From contig CM047807.1 of NCBI GenBank assembly GCA_026214975.1, forward strand, positions 71,465,824-71,529,823: 64,000 nt of DNA, written 5' to 3'. Below the pieces are notes generated by a model. That model did not search any database and was not told the DNA's origin. It worked only from the letters and a program-made list of their open reading frames with translations. The stretch comes from Gentiana macrophylla. Taxonomy: Eukaryota > Streptophyta > Magnoliopsida > Gentianales > Gentianaceae. The position numbers and the translations under genes are program-made. Shown here piece by piece: positions 11,866 through 22,423 of this stretch. The number at the start of each line of letters is the position of its first letter. The stretch's first letter is position 1.

Positions 11866-11953
11866 TAGGGGGTTGTGAAACGTAAAACGGTCACCTTGTG
11901 GTTGTAGCACGCACTATCATGTTTCATAGGAATGTTCCAAAGTATTTGTGGAG
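11866..11953. repeat. 88 bp direct repeat, left flank of gypsy element
   Basis: Almost identical to 26766-26853 (both contain 'ggttgtgaaacgtaaaacgg' and 'aatgttccaaagtatttgtg'). It abuts the left LTR at 11954, and its partner begins 3 bp after the right LTR. This is far longer than the usual 5 bp target duplication. Confidence 0.85.
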
Positions 11954-12448
11954 TGTGACGTCCCGTTCCGGATACCGAGTACTTATCCGTCAAGAACGCC
12001 CGGCATGCATATATTAGCTTTTAATAAATCAAAATTAATATATACATAAGCCTCTCACAATCAATCAGATTAAAAGCAGAATAAATTAAATCTAAAAGCT
12101 TACTCGAAAAAGAAAGTCAAACGACAATAAAAAAGGATCACCAAGTCCCAAAATCTACGTCTAAGAAAACTGAAACGACAAAACAATGAAATAAATGTTG
12201 TTTGGCTCATTACATCCTAAATGAAACGGAAACGGTACTAAGTCTATGTTTCAAAAATGAATGATTAAAAGTACATAAGATAAAAATCCAAATCCTCGTA
12301 ATTTTAGAGCTCAAGTGTCGGCTCTGTCAACTCCGTCGTCATAACCCAAATCAACACCATCCTGTCAACCACCTTCTCGGGGTGGGAACAAAAGAGAGAA
12401 GAGGGGTAAGTACTTACGCATTTAATAAAGGGTAGAAGAAACGATTAC

Positions 12449-12519
<71 letters not shown>

Positions 12520-14122
12520 AGATAAAGTCTACAATCGCTACCACATAGGTTGTAATAGTAGAACTCTCTCACCCTCTACTAGCTCCGTAGTATAACCTCA
12601 CACAAATAAGATTTGTTACATCAATATCAAAGGACACTACGCATGGTGAAAATGCACCACAACATGGTTTGCACCGCTCTGGGGGCATGGACTCGTGTTC
12701 CATGTGGGAGTTACACGTTCTCCCGTAGGAGTAGTAAGTGTCCCATGCTTCGATATCAAAAATGTGTCTCACCAATGATATTGACGTTTTAGCTTTTAGA
12801 CATCTACATATGTATTTACGAGTTTAGATCTATCCACCTGATTCATTCACATAAAGGCTTCCTAAGGACTTCTAGTCCTAGACATCTAGTTACACTACCT
12901 AACACGTTGTAAAAGGATCATTGACTACTAAGTCGATGTCCCATAAGGCCTAAACAACGCATTCTGGTGCTCCCACCTTCTCCCTGCAGAGGGTCTCAGT
13001 TGTGGTGCAGAACCAAGGCTACCAGAAGTCGAAGTTAGACATTGCCAATTAACATTTAATGTCCCAAAAAGACATACAAGGTACATCGTATCATGAAATA
13101 CACTTAAAAGCACAAGATTAATATAATACTCTATCACCATAAAATATACTACCCTTTAACGATGATCTTTAGACATAGATATTACCATGTTGTGCATACA
13201 TCTTTTGTACATAAATCAGGTAAAATTAATTACCATACCTAATATCTATTTAATCAACTATATCAATAATTCTCTTCTTTTTTTTTACCCTGGAAATCGA
13301 ACTTCCCTTCTTTTTTTTTTTCCTACAGACCAATGTTGTATTCCTTCTATTATATATATATATTAATTTTTTTTTATTTTTTTAAATTTTTTTTTCCCTT
13401 CATTTCCAATCCGTCTGCAAGGTTCCTCCTACTTCATTTTTTACGGCACCTACAGGCCAACATCAAAAGCAATAGGCATCAAAGTCATATTTGTGTTTGG
13501 CAGTAGCAATAATAAAAATAAATAAATAAACAACACAAAAATAAATAAATAAACATATAATTAAGTACGTTTGACTACACATAATCCGTTTAAAAACACC
13601 TCCTTACCTTTGGTATTTCGAAAGCAAATTCGAAAGCAAAATGGATAGTAAAAAGCTTCAATCCTCGATTCCAACATCTTCTACGAATTACCTACGATAA
13701 TTGACCATTACACTACGATTATGAACGGATCTATAATTAGGGCTAGGATTGAAAACTTACCGAGAAAAATAACGGCTAGTATCGAAACGATCGTCTCCTC
13801 GCGGTGATCAATTTCTTCAACTATGGTCACCGAAAATCAACCGTTAAACCCCGAAATTGGAAAACAGCGTCCCACCTTCTTTTTTTCCTTTGTACAGTGT
13901 CCCCTCCAATTTTGCTTGCAGAAAGAATTGCCATGTACAAAACTAATAGTAATTTAGGTAATGGTCCCCTTTTATACCCATTAATTAAAATCCATAAAAA
14001 TAAATAAATAAATCTTTTTAATTAAATCCTTTTTAATTAAATAAATAGGTTAAATAATAATTAGGTCATAATACACATACCCAATTACCATTTTACCCTT
14101 TCTGAAAATTCGGGATGCTACA
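11954..14122 (-). repeat. Gypsy 3' LTR (left copy)
   Basis: 2169 bp, colinear with 24637-26762 and highly similar. Landmarks in both: 'ttccggataccgagtactta' near the left end, a TA microsatellite, a run with 'gcaccgctctgggggcatgg', poly-pyrimidine tracts, and the end 'attcgg.atg.taca'. Short ORFs inside are matched in the other LTR and are not genes. Confidence 0.9.
12452..12513. repeat. (TA)n microsatellite
   Basis: About 31 TA units inside the left LTR. The same site in the right LTR (25135-25154) has only about 10 units, so the tract changed length after insertion. Confidence 0.95.
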
Positions 14123-14140
14123 TCCCTCCTCCCTTAAAAC
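14123..14140 (-). other. Polypurine tract of gypsy element
   Basis: The plus strand 'tccctcctcccttaaaac' directly after the LTR is a purine tract on the minus strand, the plus-strand primer of reverse transcription. It fixes element orientation. Confidence 0.8.
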
Positions 14141-15313
14141 AAGTTTCGTCCTCGAAACTGAAAATAACTGGGAGGTACTTGAACTCTGGAACTTCACAAA
14201 CGCCTCGTCTTCTATAACTCATGTTGCCTTTGTCGGTGTGACTGCTTCAATGACCCAAGGCCAGCTGTAGGTCTTCCTTCTTAGCTTTCTTCTTCTTCCG
14301 CTCTGAAGTGCACTTGGTTCTTCCGCATAGGTCAAAGTCTCTTCAACTGTCTCAAGGTCATAGCTTGACTCACATCAACATCGGCTAACCATTTCCTTTT
14401 CATTGTCATATGTGGAACGTCATACACCCGTGAAGGGATCTTGGGAACTCCAAATGGATAAGCTAAAGGTCCTAATTTAGCTACTATCGTGTAAGAGCCT
14501 TCATATCCATGGCTTATCTTGCATGTCTGCCCAAGCCATCTTGCTCCTCTCGTTGTGGACGCCTTTTGACGCATTCTATCTTCAACTTCTAACTCTAACA
14601 GTCTTCTTATTCAATCTTTCCGATTCTTCTGCATGTCTCAAGCCATCTCGAGGTTGCGACGGTCCACTTCAGCATTCTCCTTGGCTTGATTTATCCACTT
14701 TGGTCTTGTAGTTTGTTACTGTTCCGCTTATCCCAAATGACTAGATTTCTAAACCCCTTCCATACAGAGCCTTAAATGGTGACTTCTGGATGTTGGCGTG
14801 TTAACAGGTGTTATAGGCAAATCTGCTATCTCTATCTTCACAGAAGGTGGCCGGCAGTGCCGTTTCAACTCTCTACTCATCCTAGTTGCTCCGGGGTAAA
14901 CTGCAATTGCTATCGTGTGGCCGTTATCCACCACTGCCTTCTTCAAATCTTCCACATCCGGAACACGAAGCCGACCTTTGACGCTGATGGCTGCCATATT
15001 CATCTAACTCGTGACCACCGGCTGGTTTGATCTCGACCACTCACTTGTAACTATCAACAGCCGCATCTTCGTTTTGCTTCTTTGCAATTTCATCAACTGC
15101 CTCAAATCTTGCACCAACGATAAACTTTACTTGCTCTTGCTTACTTATGTCTTGAACGCCTAAGCTTGCTAATTGACCCACAACTGCTGGCATACTTGAC
15201 TTCTCTTGATCTAAACCTCCACCACTACACCACAAGTTTGCTAGAGAACTGCAAGGATCCCAACTGAAGGGCTTCATAAAATTTTCGGAAGGAAGGGAGC
15301 ATGCATTCACCAT
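14141..15313 (-). pseudogene. Gypsy pol C-terminus: integrase relic
   Basis: Reading leftward from 15313, frames show the linker after RNase H ('EIAKKQNEDAAVDSYK'), the start of the integrase zinc region ('GRLRVPDVEDLKKAVV', 'GATRMSRELKRH' near 14960-14860), the core end ('NIQKSPFKALYGR' near 14790-14750) and the C-terminal domain ('SYTIVAKLGPLAYPFGVPK' and 'PHMTMKRKWLADVDVS' at 14500-14370). Stops and shifts separate them, and the catalytic D,D region is deleted between about 14860 and 14790. A chromodomain was not identified. The order and orientation agree with the LTR, PBS and PPT assignment. Confidence 0.7.
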
Positions 15314-16517
15314 ACTTTCTCCCTGAAGGTCTGACCCAATCCCTATGCCACAGTGAGAAAGATATAAAATACCTTACAAAGGATCTGAGGGTGAAACCGA
15401 TGTGGAAATAGTAAAGGTCAAAACGTGGTACAAACAACTCAAAGAGAGATGAGCGTTGTATCGTAGTATAAAAGATAACCTCCAAAAGAAAAGTAAAAAA
15501 AAAAATTATCTTGTAGATGAAATTATTTTAAGGAAGTGGAATTCGGCAAGATACGGTAGTCTGCAAAGGAACTCAAACCGTTTAAAAGGGAGATAGCGAG
15601 TTTTTACATAAGCCCTTAAAAAGTGGGGACGTTAAGAGAAACATCACATGATTGTCTTGGAGACACTTAATGCAAAAGGAAAAAGAAGGTTGGACTTGAG
15701 ATTACCTGGCAAGTGACCTTAATCGTCAAGTATATGATAAACAAAATGGATGTTGGCAAACTAAGAAGGTTCTCAGTCCGCATGAATGCTTCAAGGGATC
15801 ATTCTACAACAAAAAATTAAAAGTGCATGGTCGAGCACCAAAAAAGGCTACACAACTGAGAAATCAATAAGAGAGCAAGAGTCTCAACATGAAGGAGCTA
15901 TGGAGACAAAACGAGTACACCAGAGGTCTCAGGATGAAATAAACACTTGTCAAGAAGTGTCGATGTTTGTATTAGTCAAAGAGAGGTTATTCCAAGATTT
16001 AAAGAGGATAGAAATTTCCTCAACGTAATGTGAAGGAGAATCAAAAGTTTTGAAAAAGAGTCTGTGATAGACAAGCTTTTGAGTGAAGGATGAAAGGTAC
16101 TTAAGAAATGACAGATAAAGTTTGATTTATAGAATTGATTCAAACTTCCAAAATAGGTGTAAAAGATCATTGACGATCCAATTCAAGAGTTCAGGGTTAC
16201 ACTACTCGAGAGAAATAGCACAATGTCAAAGAATAAGCGCTAAAGGTTATTCCTTATGAGGGAATAAAAAGGTTAAATCAGAATAGACATTTCAACTGGT
16301 GTAACAAAATTGTTATAGAAACACCAAGATAGAATAGGGAATGTCAAAAGGTGTGTATGGTGGTTCATGGCTCTAAATGGCTTGGAAGAGATTTAAAACT
16401 GAAAGATACAAGGTGCATTCCCTGAATTGAAATTAATAAAATTTCGGGAGTTCAAATGTCGGTTGGCTAGATAGGTTCAGAAGGCACCTGGCAAACGGCT
16501 ATCTTCTATCTAAAATT
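15314..16517. other. Non-coding interior of gypsy element
   Basis: No sustained frame on either strand and no recognisable pol domain. AG-rich on the plus strand. Most likely decayed or rearranged element sequence upstream of the integrase relic. Confidence 0.4.
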
Positions 16518-16962
16518 CACTACAAGAAAAGTTGTTTTTTATAAGGGTAATCATCCTCATTAAATGATTGATTCCTGTCATTGAAGGTTTTTATAAGGGG
16601 AAATCTACCCTCATCGCCCCTTATAATAGCTTCCGCTGGTAAAAGTAAATAATAACAGTAAATATATCCCGTTATTAAAAAGGGATGACATTCAATAACA
16701 GAATTATACCGTCATTAAAAATTATTTATAATTACAGTAAACTTCCTTATTATTATATTATTTGCCCCTCATTATTGCCTCAATTTCTCTTTACTTTATG
16801 TTATGATATTGACGGGAATTACTCTTATTAATAAGCATAACCCCTTATCAAATTTGCATCAATTGCATAAGATTGTTTTAACCCTTATTAAAAGGTACTT
16901 TTAATAAAAATATTTTGACCCCTTATTAAATTCCCCTTATAAAAACAGATTTTCTTGTAGTG
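16518..16962. mobile_element. CACTA-type MITE, 445 bp
   Basis: Perfect 13 bp terminal inverted repeats CACTACAAGAAAA...TTTTCTTGTAGTG. Inverted similarity continues inward ('gttttttataaggg' left, 'ccccttataaaaac' right). It is flanked by a 3 bp target duplication ATT (16515-16517 and 16963-16965). The interior has many 'cccttatta'/'taataaggg' subterminal motifs and no ORF, so movement would need a CACTA (En/Spm) transposase in trans. It is inserted within the gypsy interior. Confidence 0.9.
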
Positions 16963-16965
16963 ATT

Positions 16966-17636
16966 GGTTTAGCATAAGTTCCTAGAAGGTTGATGGTAAG
17001 TAACTGAAAAAGGGTGTAAACGTAGGTTTAAAGATCTGACTGCCAAAAAGATGAGATGCATACAATGAAAGAACATGCATCATTAAGAGAGAAAGTTACA
17101 ACCTTGACACTACCCTTAGGAGGGAATCTGAAAATGAACACAAGTAAGAAAAATGTTCTGACATTAGAAATTTTAATCAATTATGGATTTGAAAGGAAGG
17201 GTAGGAGTGCAACAATGAAAATTCAGAGGGGACTTGCTTCTTTAATTTAAAGGTAAAAAGTTGTGAACTTGTTCGGAAGAAAGGCTTTAGGAGATATGCT
17301 TCTGAGGTAACTCATGGCACAAGATGGTGAGTAGTTGCTGAAAAGTATCTCGAGTAAGTAATCAGATGGGAAGTAGTTTACTAGAAAACACATGATTGAA
17401 AAAAGGCATAAAAATACTTGAACATGAAACATGGTATGCTGGAAGATCGCGTCTTAGTGCTTGTCCATACTGCAAAATAAGCCATAACGTTAGCTTTACA
17501 ATCATCCTACTAAAGGACTTAACCGAGAAGAAGATCGACTTTGAGGAAACTTCTAGAACATAACAATCATAACTTATTACTCTCCTAGTCCTAGCCTTAA
17601 GTCAAAAAGAGGTGGGAATTCCCTTTAGGCTGTGGT
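16966..17636. other. Non-coding interior of gypsy element
   Basis: Continuation of the ORF-poor gypsy interior between the two CACTA-type insertions. No domain recognised. Confidence 0.35.
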
Positions 17637-17659
17637 GACTACACCAAAAAAGGCATTTA

Positions 17660-18000
17660 AGGGCGTTTCAAAACGCCCTATATAAGCAACTATCGAGGCG
17701 TTTTCCATCTAGGGGCGTTTCTATGGAACGCCCTTTCTGTCGCCGTCGCAATAGCCAAAAACGCCCTAACACAACCCTGATGGGGCATTTGGAATGCCTT
17801 AACACAACCCTGATTGGGCGTTTGGAACGCCTTAACACAACCTGATGGGGCGTTTGAAAACGCCGTTAATAAGTTGTATTGATGCAAGTTCAAGCGCCCT
17901 TATTGAATCCAAATGAAGCGGTTTAAAATGTCATAACACGATCAAAATGCAACGGTCAACTGAACCCTATTAAGGCGTTCCAAAACGCCTCATCAGGAAT
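17660..18000. repeat. Subterminal tandem and palindromic repeats
   Basis: Repeated 'ggcgtttnnnaacgcc' palindromes. From 17757 to 17865 three tandem units of roughly 33-36 bp occur of the form 'cttaacacaaccctgat' plus 'gggcgtttggaacgc'. Such arrays are the usual transposase binding regions of CACTA ends. A CT/TA microsatellite follows at 18031-18072. Confidence 0.8.
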
Positions 18001-18031
18001 TCTTAATATAAAAAAAATTAATACATTCATG

Positions 18032-18073
<42 letters not shown>

Positions 18074-18365
18074 CCCTAATCATATTTTAGACTACAATAA
18101 ACACACCTCACAAAGTTTCATTAAGAAAAACAATATAACAATAATCATCACACTAAAATACTTAACCAAATTTGAACATATGTCCATTAATAAGAAAATT
18201 ACAAACATATCTATGTCCCTTGAATCTACACCTGCTTCTTCATCACTTAACATGGAACATATATAAAAGAACCAAGTGTATCCCCTGAAAGCAATGTACA
18301 GAATCTGATTAGCTTAGTTACTATAATACGATAAAAAAAAAAAATCAAACTCATACTAATATCAC

Positions 18366-18514
18366 TTAAGAAATACCAATAGCCAAAAAATGCGCCCAGT
18401 GGCCACCAAGGTTTGGATGTGACATCTCAATCCACTTTTTCGTGGACTCCAAAATAAGTAGCTCTACTAGCAAGAGACCATGTAACCCCCCTGGTGTAAT
18501 ACCTCCGAAGAAGC
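18366..18514 (-). pseudogene. Captured terminal exon of an unidentified gene
   Basis: The minus-strand exon begins after 'ttttttacag' and runs 49 codons to TAA at 18368-18366 without interruption. The frame includes 'GFFGGITPGGLHGLLLVEL' and 'SHPNLGGHWAHFLAIGIS'. I do not recognise the family. A clean acceptor and an open frame to a stop suggest a real last exon copied from a host gene. Confidence 0.45.
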
Positions 18515-19689
18515 CTGTAAAAAAATAACAAAAAATACACGAATTAAGCTTTCTAATTTACAAATTTCTTCTTTATTGCATGTGATAGATTTATTGGGAG
18601 AAATGTTTCAGGAATGTAGACACATTAGACAAGCAGGTTGCGCACATATTAGCAAGCAGAAGGATATTCTGGACTTGATCTAAAAAAGACAAAGGCATGA
18701 TCAGAATCAGACTTTGCACACAAATGGGCAGCATGCATATTGGACCGAATGCAAACAGATGGCAGATTAAACAAAACAGGCATATAAAACAAGCTATAAA
18801 CTGAACACATTAGCAAATGCAGACAGCCTATTAACTAGCAAGATCAACTTATCAACTGATCAACATGGATAGACTAAACAGATGCAATGGAGCAAGTACC
18901 AAACCAGAAATGAGACACCAGATTGTACAACAAGTCTTGAACAGACCTGAACAGGACACTAAATAGGCAGACTCAAACAAAGCAAGCAAGACTTCAATCC
19001 AAGCATACGAGGGCTCACAATCAAGACTTTAGTACCATACACTTAATAAACATTAAAGACAGATCCAGAATTTCTACAAGGTCATTTAATGCTTAGAAAA
19101 ATACAGTCTAAAATAGGTTTCCAACAACAACTTAAAGCAAGTTACTAGAATGCATACAAACACAACTTAAGCAAACATAAAGAGCTCATGTTAAGGATCA
19201 TTTAAGCCTCCGAAACAGGGCACTAAGGCAAGTTCTATTAATCACATTATCAAGGTTCCCATGGCAAGATTATAAGTAGACTATAACATGAAACAAGAAA
19301 CCATATAAAGTAAAAAAATAAAGGGAATGACTCCTATGGATTATCAGAAGTATTTCAAATAATCGAAAAGGCATCCTCCATATTTCTCAATAAATATATG
19401 ATTTTCATAGGCATCCTCTAATGAAAATCAACCTCGTTTCCATATTCTTTAAAAATCCTCATTCAAAAAGGCCTACCAACTAGGAAGTAAATGAATCATT
19501 CATCTTCTCACGGCTTACCACTAAATAACCAAAACATCCAATTACAACATTCCCGCCAGAAACAACATTCAGGAGAAATCCAACATAATTTGATTCACCA
19601 TAGGGTATATCCAAGGGGTCAAATAAGCATCTATGTAACGAGAAATAGCATGGAGCGAAAAAAACACAACCTTTCGTCCTGAAAGAACT

Positions 19690-19727
19690 GTATTTCAAGT
19701 CTCTATCAAGTTCAGCCCAGCAATCAT
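19690..19727 (-). pseudogene. Captured alpha-galactosidase exon (DDCW)
   Basis: After acceptor 'atttctag' the minus strand reads 'DDCWAELDRDLK' when joined in phase with the exon at 19925-20040, restoring the GH27 'YKYINIDDCWAE' block, which lines the substrate pocket. Similarity is lost after about 12 codons, so the captured piece is short or decayed. Confidence 0.65.
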
Positions 19728-19924
19728 CTAGAAATGTTATAAGAATAAAATCAAATCAAAATTTCATAAAGATATATTAAGTTTGTTAAATAGGTGCAAC
19801 CATTATATACCATGTGGCGGGCTACTTAATTGATTTCACTAAATCAATTACATCTCTCTATTTATCTCTTCAATGCAAACAGATAATAGATGTATTAGTA
19901 TGTTTGTATGGATTAATATAGTAC

Positions 19925-20040
19925 CTATATTGATGTACTTGTAACCGGCTGGAGCAACATCGGTGGACACAACTGCATCTGCAGTTTCTTGGATTAATCT
20001 TTCATCAACATTAAAATGGAAATGATTCCAGCTGTTCCAT
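19925..20040 (-). pseudogene. Captured alpha-galactosidase exon (GH27, WNSWNHF)
   Basis: The minus-strand exon has acceptor 'ggatcag' and donor 'atag|gtact'. The 116 nt frame gives '[20 protein letters not shown]', then 'GYKYINI', an almost exact match in pattern to the N-terminus of plant alpha-galactosidase (glycoside hydrolase 27, melibiase). The exon ends in phase 1 and joins the DDCW exon in frame, so the captured segment retained its intron. No signal peptide, catalytic KYDNC segment or C-terminus was found nearby, so it cannot make an active enzyme. Confidence 0.75.
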
Positions 20041-20639
20041 CTGATCCATCATCACACAAAAAATATCAACAACAAAAATAAAATTCATGTCAAAACAAAG
20101 AAATTTAGTGCAGTAGGTTGTCTAAAGCTGACAGCAAAATATGACGAAACCACTACTTTTATGCATAAATATGTAGGAACAAACAGTCCCGTAAGGTTGT
20201 TTACCAGAATAAAAAACCTTAAAGTAAGCAACTAAAATAGTACAACAACATTAAGAATCAACATTCAGAATCTTGATTAGAATATCTTTAAGGATAACAT
20301 TGGTTTCTACTGGTAAAAAATAATCTTTCTATCTGTAAGAAATAAATTACTGAGAGTCATCTCTTCTTACCATAAAGTTAGGATGACTGAAAATAAGTGT
20401 AATAAAATCAAGCATTCTGAACTTCAAATAATACATGTATATATGACATTATTCTAGTGGAAATATTTAATACGGTCCAACAATCGACCTTATTCATACT
20501 AGCAAAATTCACAAAAGTAGCAAAACCACAGAACATACTAGCAGATATACTCTCCGAGCACCATCAATGAAACATAAAGAAATAAAAACATAACTACAAC
20601 TGCTACGTTCTCCCAAAGCAAGTAGAGAAAGAAGGGTGA

Positions 20640-22135
20640 CCTAAACCTTAATGGCTAGCCATGAGATCACAGTAATGGGACTGATCCTATTGCTTAGATG
20701 GTCTCTCATCATCTGCCTTCTTATCATCATCATGGTCGTCTTTTCCTCTCTTCCTCTTTGATAGGGTAGTCTCAACCTAACTACCCGATCCAGCATGGTC
20801 ATCTCGTTGAACCGATTATGTGACGCCATCAGAGAATTGGAAAGACATTGCATATGCTACCGTTGAACTTTGCAACAGTAGCCCATCTGCGCTTACTGAA
20901 ATATAAGGAAGAAAAGAGTGTGAGAGTTGCTAGGTTTTAAAACCAATAAACTACAAAGAATGAATGATTTATTACTATACTCATAGAGCACATTTCAAAA
21001 TAGACTATAAACTTTAACTTATTCATATATAAGGGCTCATGTCAAGACACATTTTCAAATATCCACAACATACATAAGCAAGATTAGATTTAAGAACTTG
21101 GCCAGGGAGTAAAAACAGAAATCAAGCAGATTTAAAAGCTAATTCAGTCCGGAAACCAATAGCATCAAGCTAAATATTACCGTTTTAAAACTGTCCATGA
21201 TATGATATGAAATATCCTCTGAAGCTGAAACACAAATGTCAAGAATAATGTCATCTCCTAATATTGTTGATAAACGACTATCAGACATCAAAACAGGAAG
21301 ATGAAAAGAAAAAAAAAAGGAAATAAAAAGAGGAAATTGCAAATTTGCCATGGAGGAGATCTTACAAGCAGAATCCAGTAGAGACACAGGACTCAAGCTT
21401 TCTCCATAATGTCAATTAGTGAACACCATAAAATATATGTAAGGAACAATATAGATGTTCATTGCAATGCCATGATCCTTCAGCTCGTTTCGTGTGACAA
21501 TCAGCTCAAAATCCTCCCTTCGATTCCAAATCTTGGGTTCGTTATCTAGATCTAAAGAATAACTCCTACTTCCAGATAATCTCAAAAAAATTGGAGGATC
21601 TTGGAAAATGATACTACACATACCACTATATAATAGCAAAAACAAAAACAGAATAAACAAAACTCAGAACTTCAATCTAAACAAAGTCTATAGGCTCAGC
21701 ACTTACATTTAAAATCAGAGCCGAAACAGGGTTGAAAACCAAACGAATAAATTGACAAAGCTTAAAACTATTTTACACTAATTCAAATAAAAAATTTGTA
21801 AATTATGGAACTTTCTCCTAGAAAAAAAAAATCAAAAAATAAAACATGTACCTGTGAAGCTTGATGTTGGTACGCTGCTTGTAGATTAATTGGTGAAGAT
21901 TGGAGTGGAAGAACGAGGTTCCGATTTTACGGAAGAATCGAAGTAGAAGAAGAGGCGTACAGGTCAGAGAGTAAGCCTTAGGAGAAATGAATAGATGCAA
22001 ATCGAGGACCCGTAATAATGTCGGAACATAGCTTGCGGTGAAGACTCCGATTCTCTGGAAGATGGAGGCGGAAGACGCGCGGAGGAGGAAAATGGAGGTG
22101 TAGAAGACGGAGGTGGAGGAATTGTGTAATGCCCT
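20640..22135 (-). other. Further transduplicated host sequence, unidentified
   Basis: Gene-like patches on the minus strand include a lysine/aspartate-rich stretch ('KRKRGKDDHDDDKKADD', about 20765-20715) and 'IWNRREDFELIVTRNELKDH' (about 21530-21470). A GC-richer segment at 21840-22130 near the right end may be a captured first exon or leader. None matches a family I can name, and splice borders are uncertain. The rest of 18515-21840 outside the named exons looks intronic and AT-rich. Confidence 0.35.
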
Positions 22136-22423
22136 AGACAGGGGAGGCGTGAGTCTTTAGTGAAAGTGAAAATGTTAGAGGCGGGTCTTTACCCGCTGTT
22201 TTGTTTTGCAAAGCGGAAATATTTGGATAAAAATATTAATAATTTATAATGCGTTTATGAACGCCCTTAGAGACAATAAAAAAAATAAAAAAATGTATAA
22301 CAATAATACCTTTTACTGTAGCAAACGTCCAGGATTTGGGAGCGCCCCATTAAGGCCCTGAAAGGGCGTTTTTGACAAAAAGCCCCTAATTTAGTGTCAT
22401 TATATCTATATTTTGTAGTAGTG

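Larger units (their letters stand above)
17637..22423. mobile_element. CACTA-like element with captured host exons
   Basis: 4787 bp. Left end GACTACACCAAAAAAGGC, right end (reverse complement) CACTACTACAAAATA: a CACTA-type terminus with one changed base on the left. Flanks are 'ggt' and 'tgt', a 3 bp duplication with one mismatch. Both ends carry subterminal 'gggcgttt...aacgccc' palindromic motifs (17660-17990 and 22250-22385). No transposase frame is present. Between the ends are exons of at least two genes on the minus strand, including alpha-galactosidase. Element ends and exons are visible; the CACTA class is inferred from termini and subterminal repeats. Confidence 0.7.

Noticed and set aside
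12440..12520. Centromere- or origin-like TA tract
   Set aside because: It is a simple microsatellite inside an LTR, shorter in the partner LTR.
12569..13140. Minus-strand ORFs of about 70 aa, repeated at 25214-25842
   Set aside because: They occur because both LTRs of the gypsy element share the sequence; no start context, domain or codon signal supports a gene.
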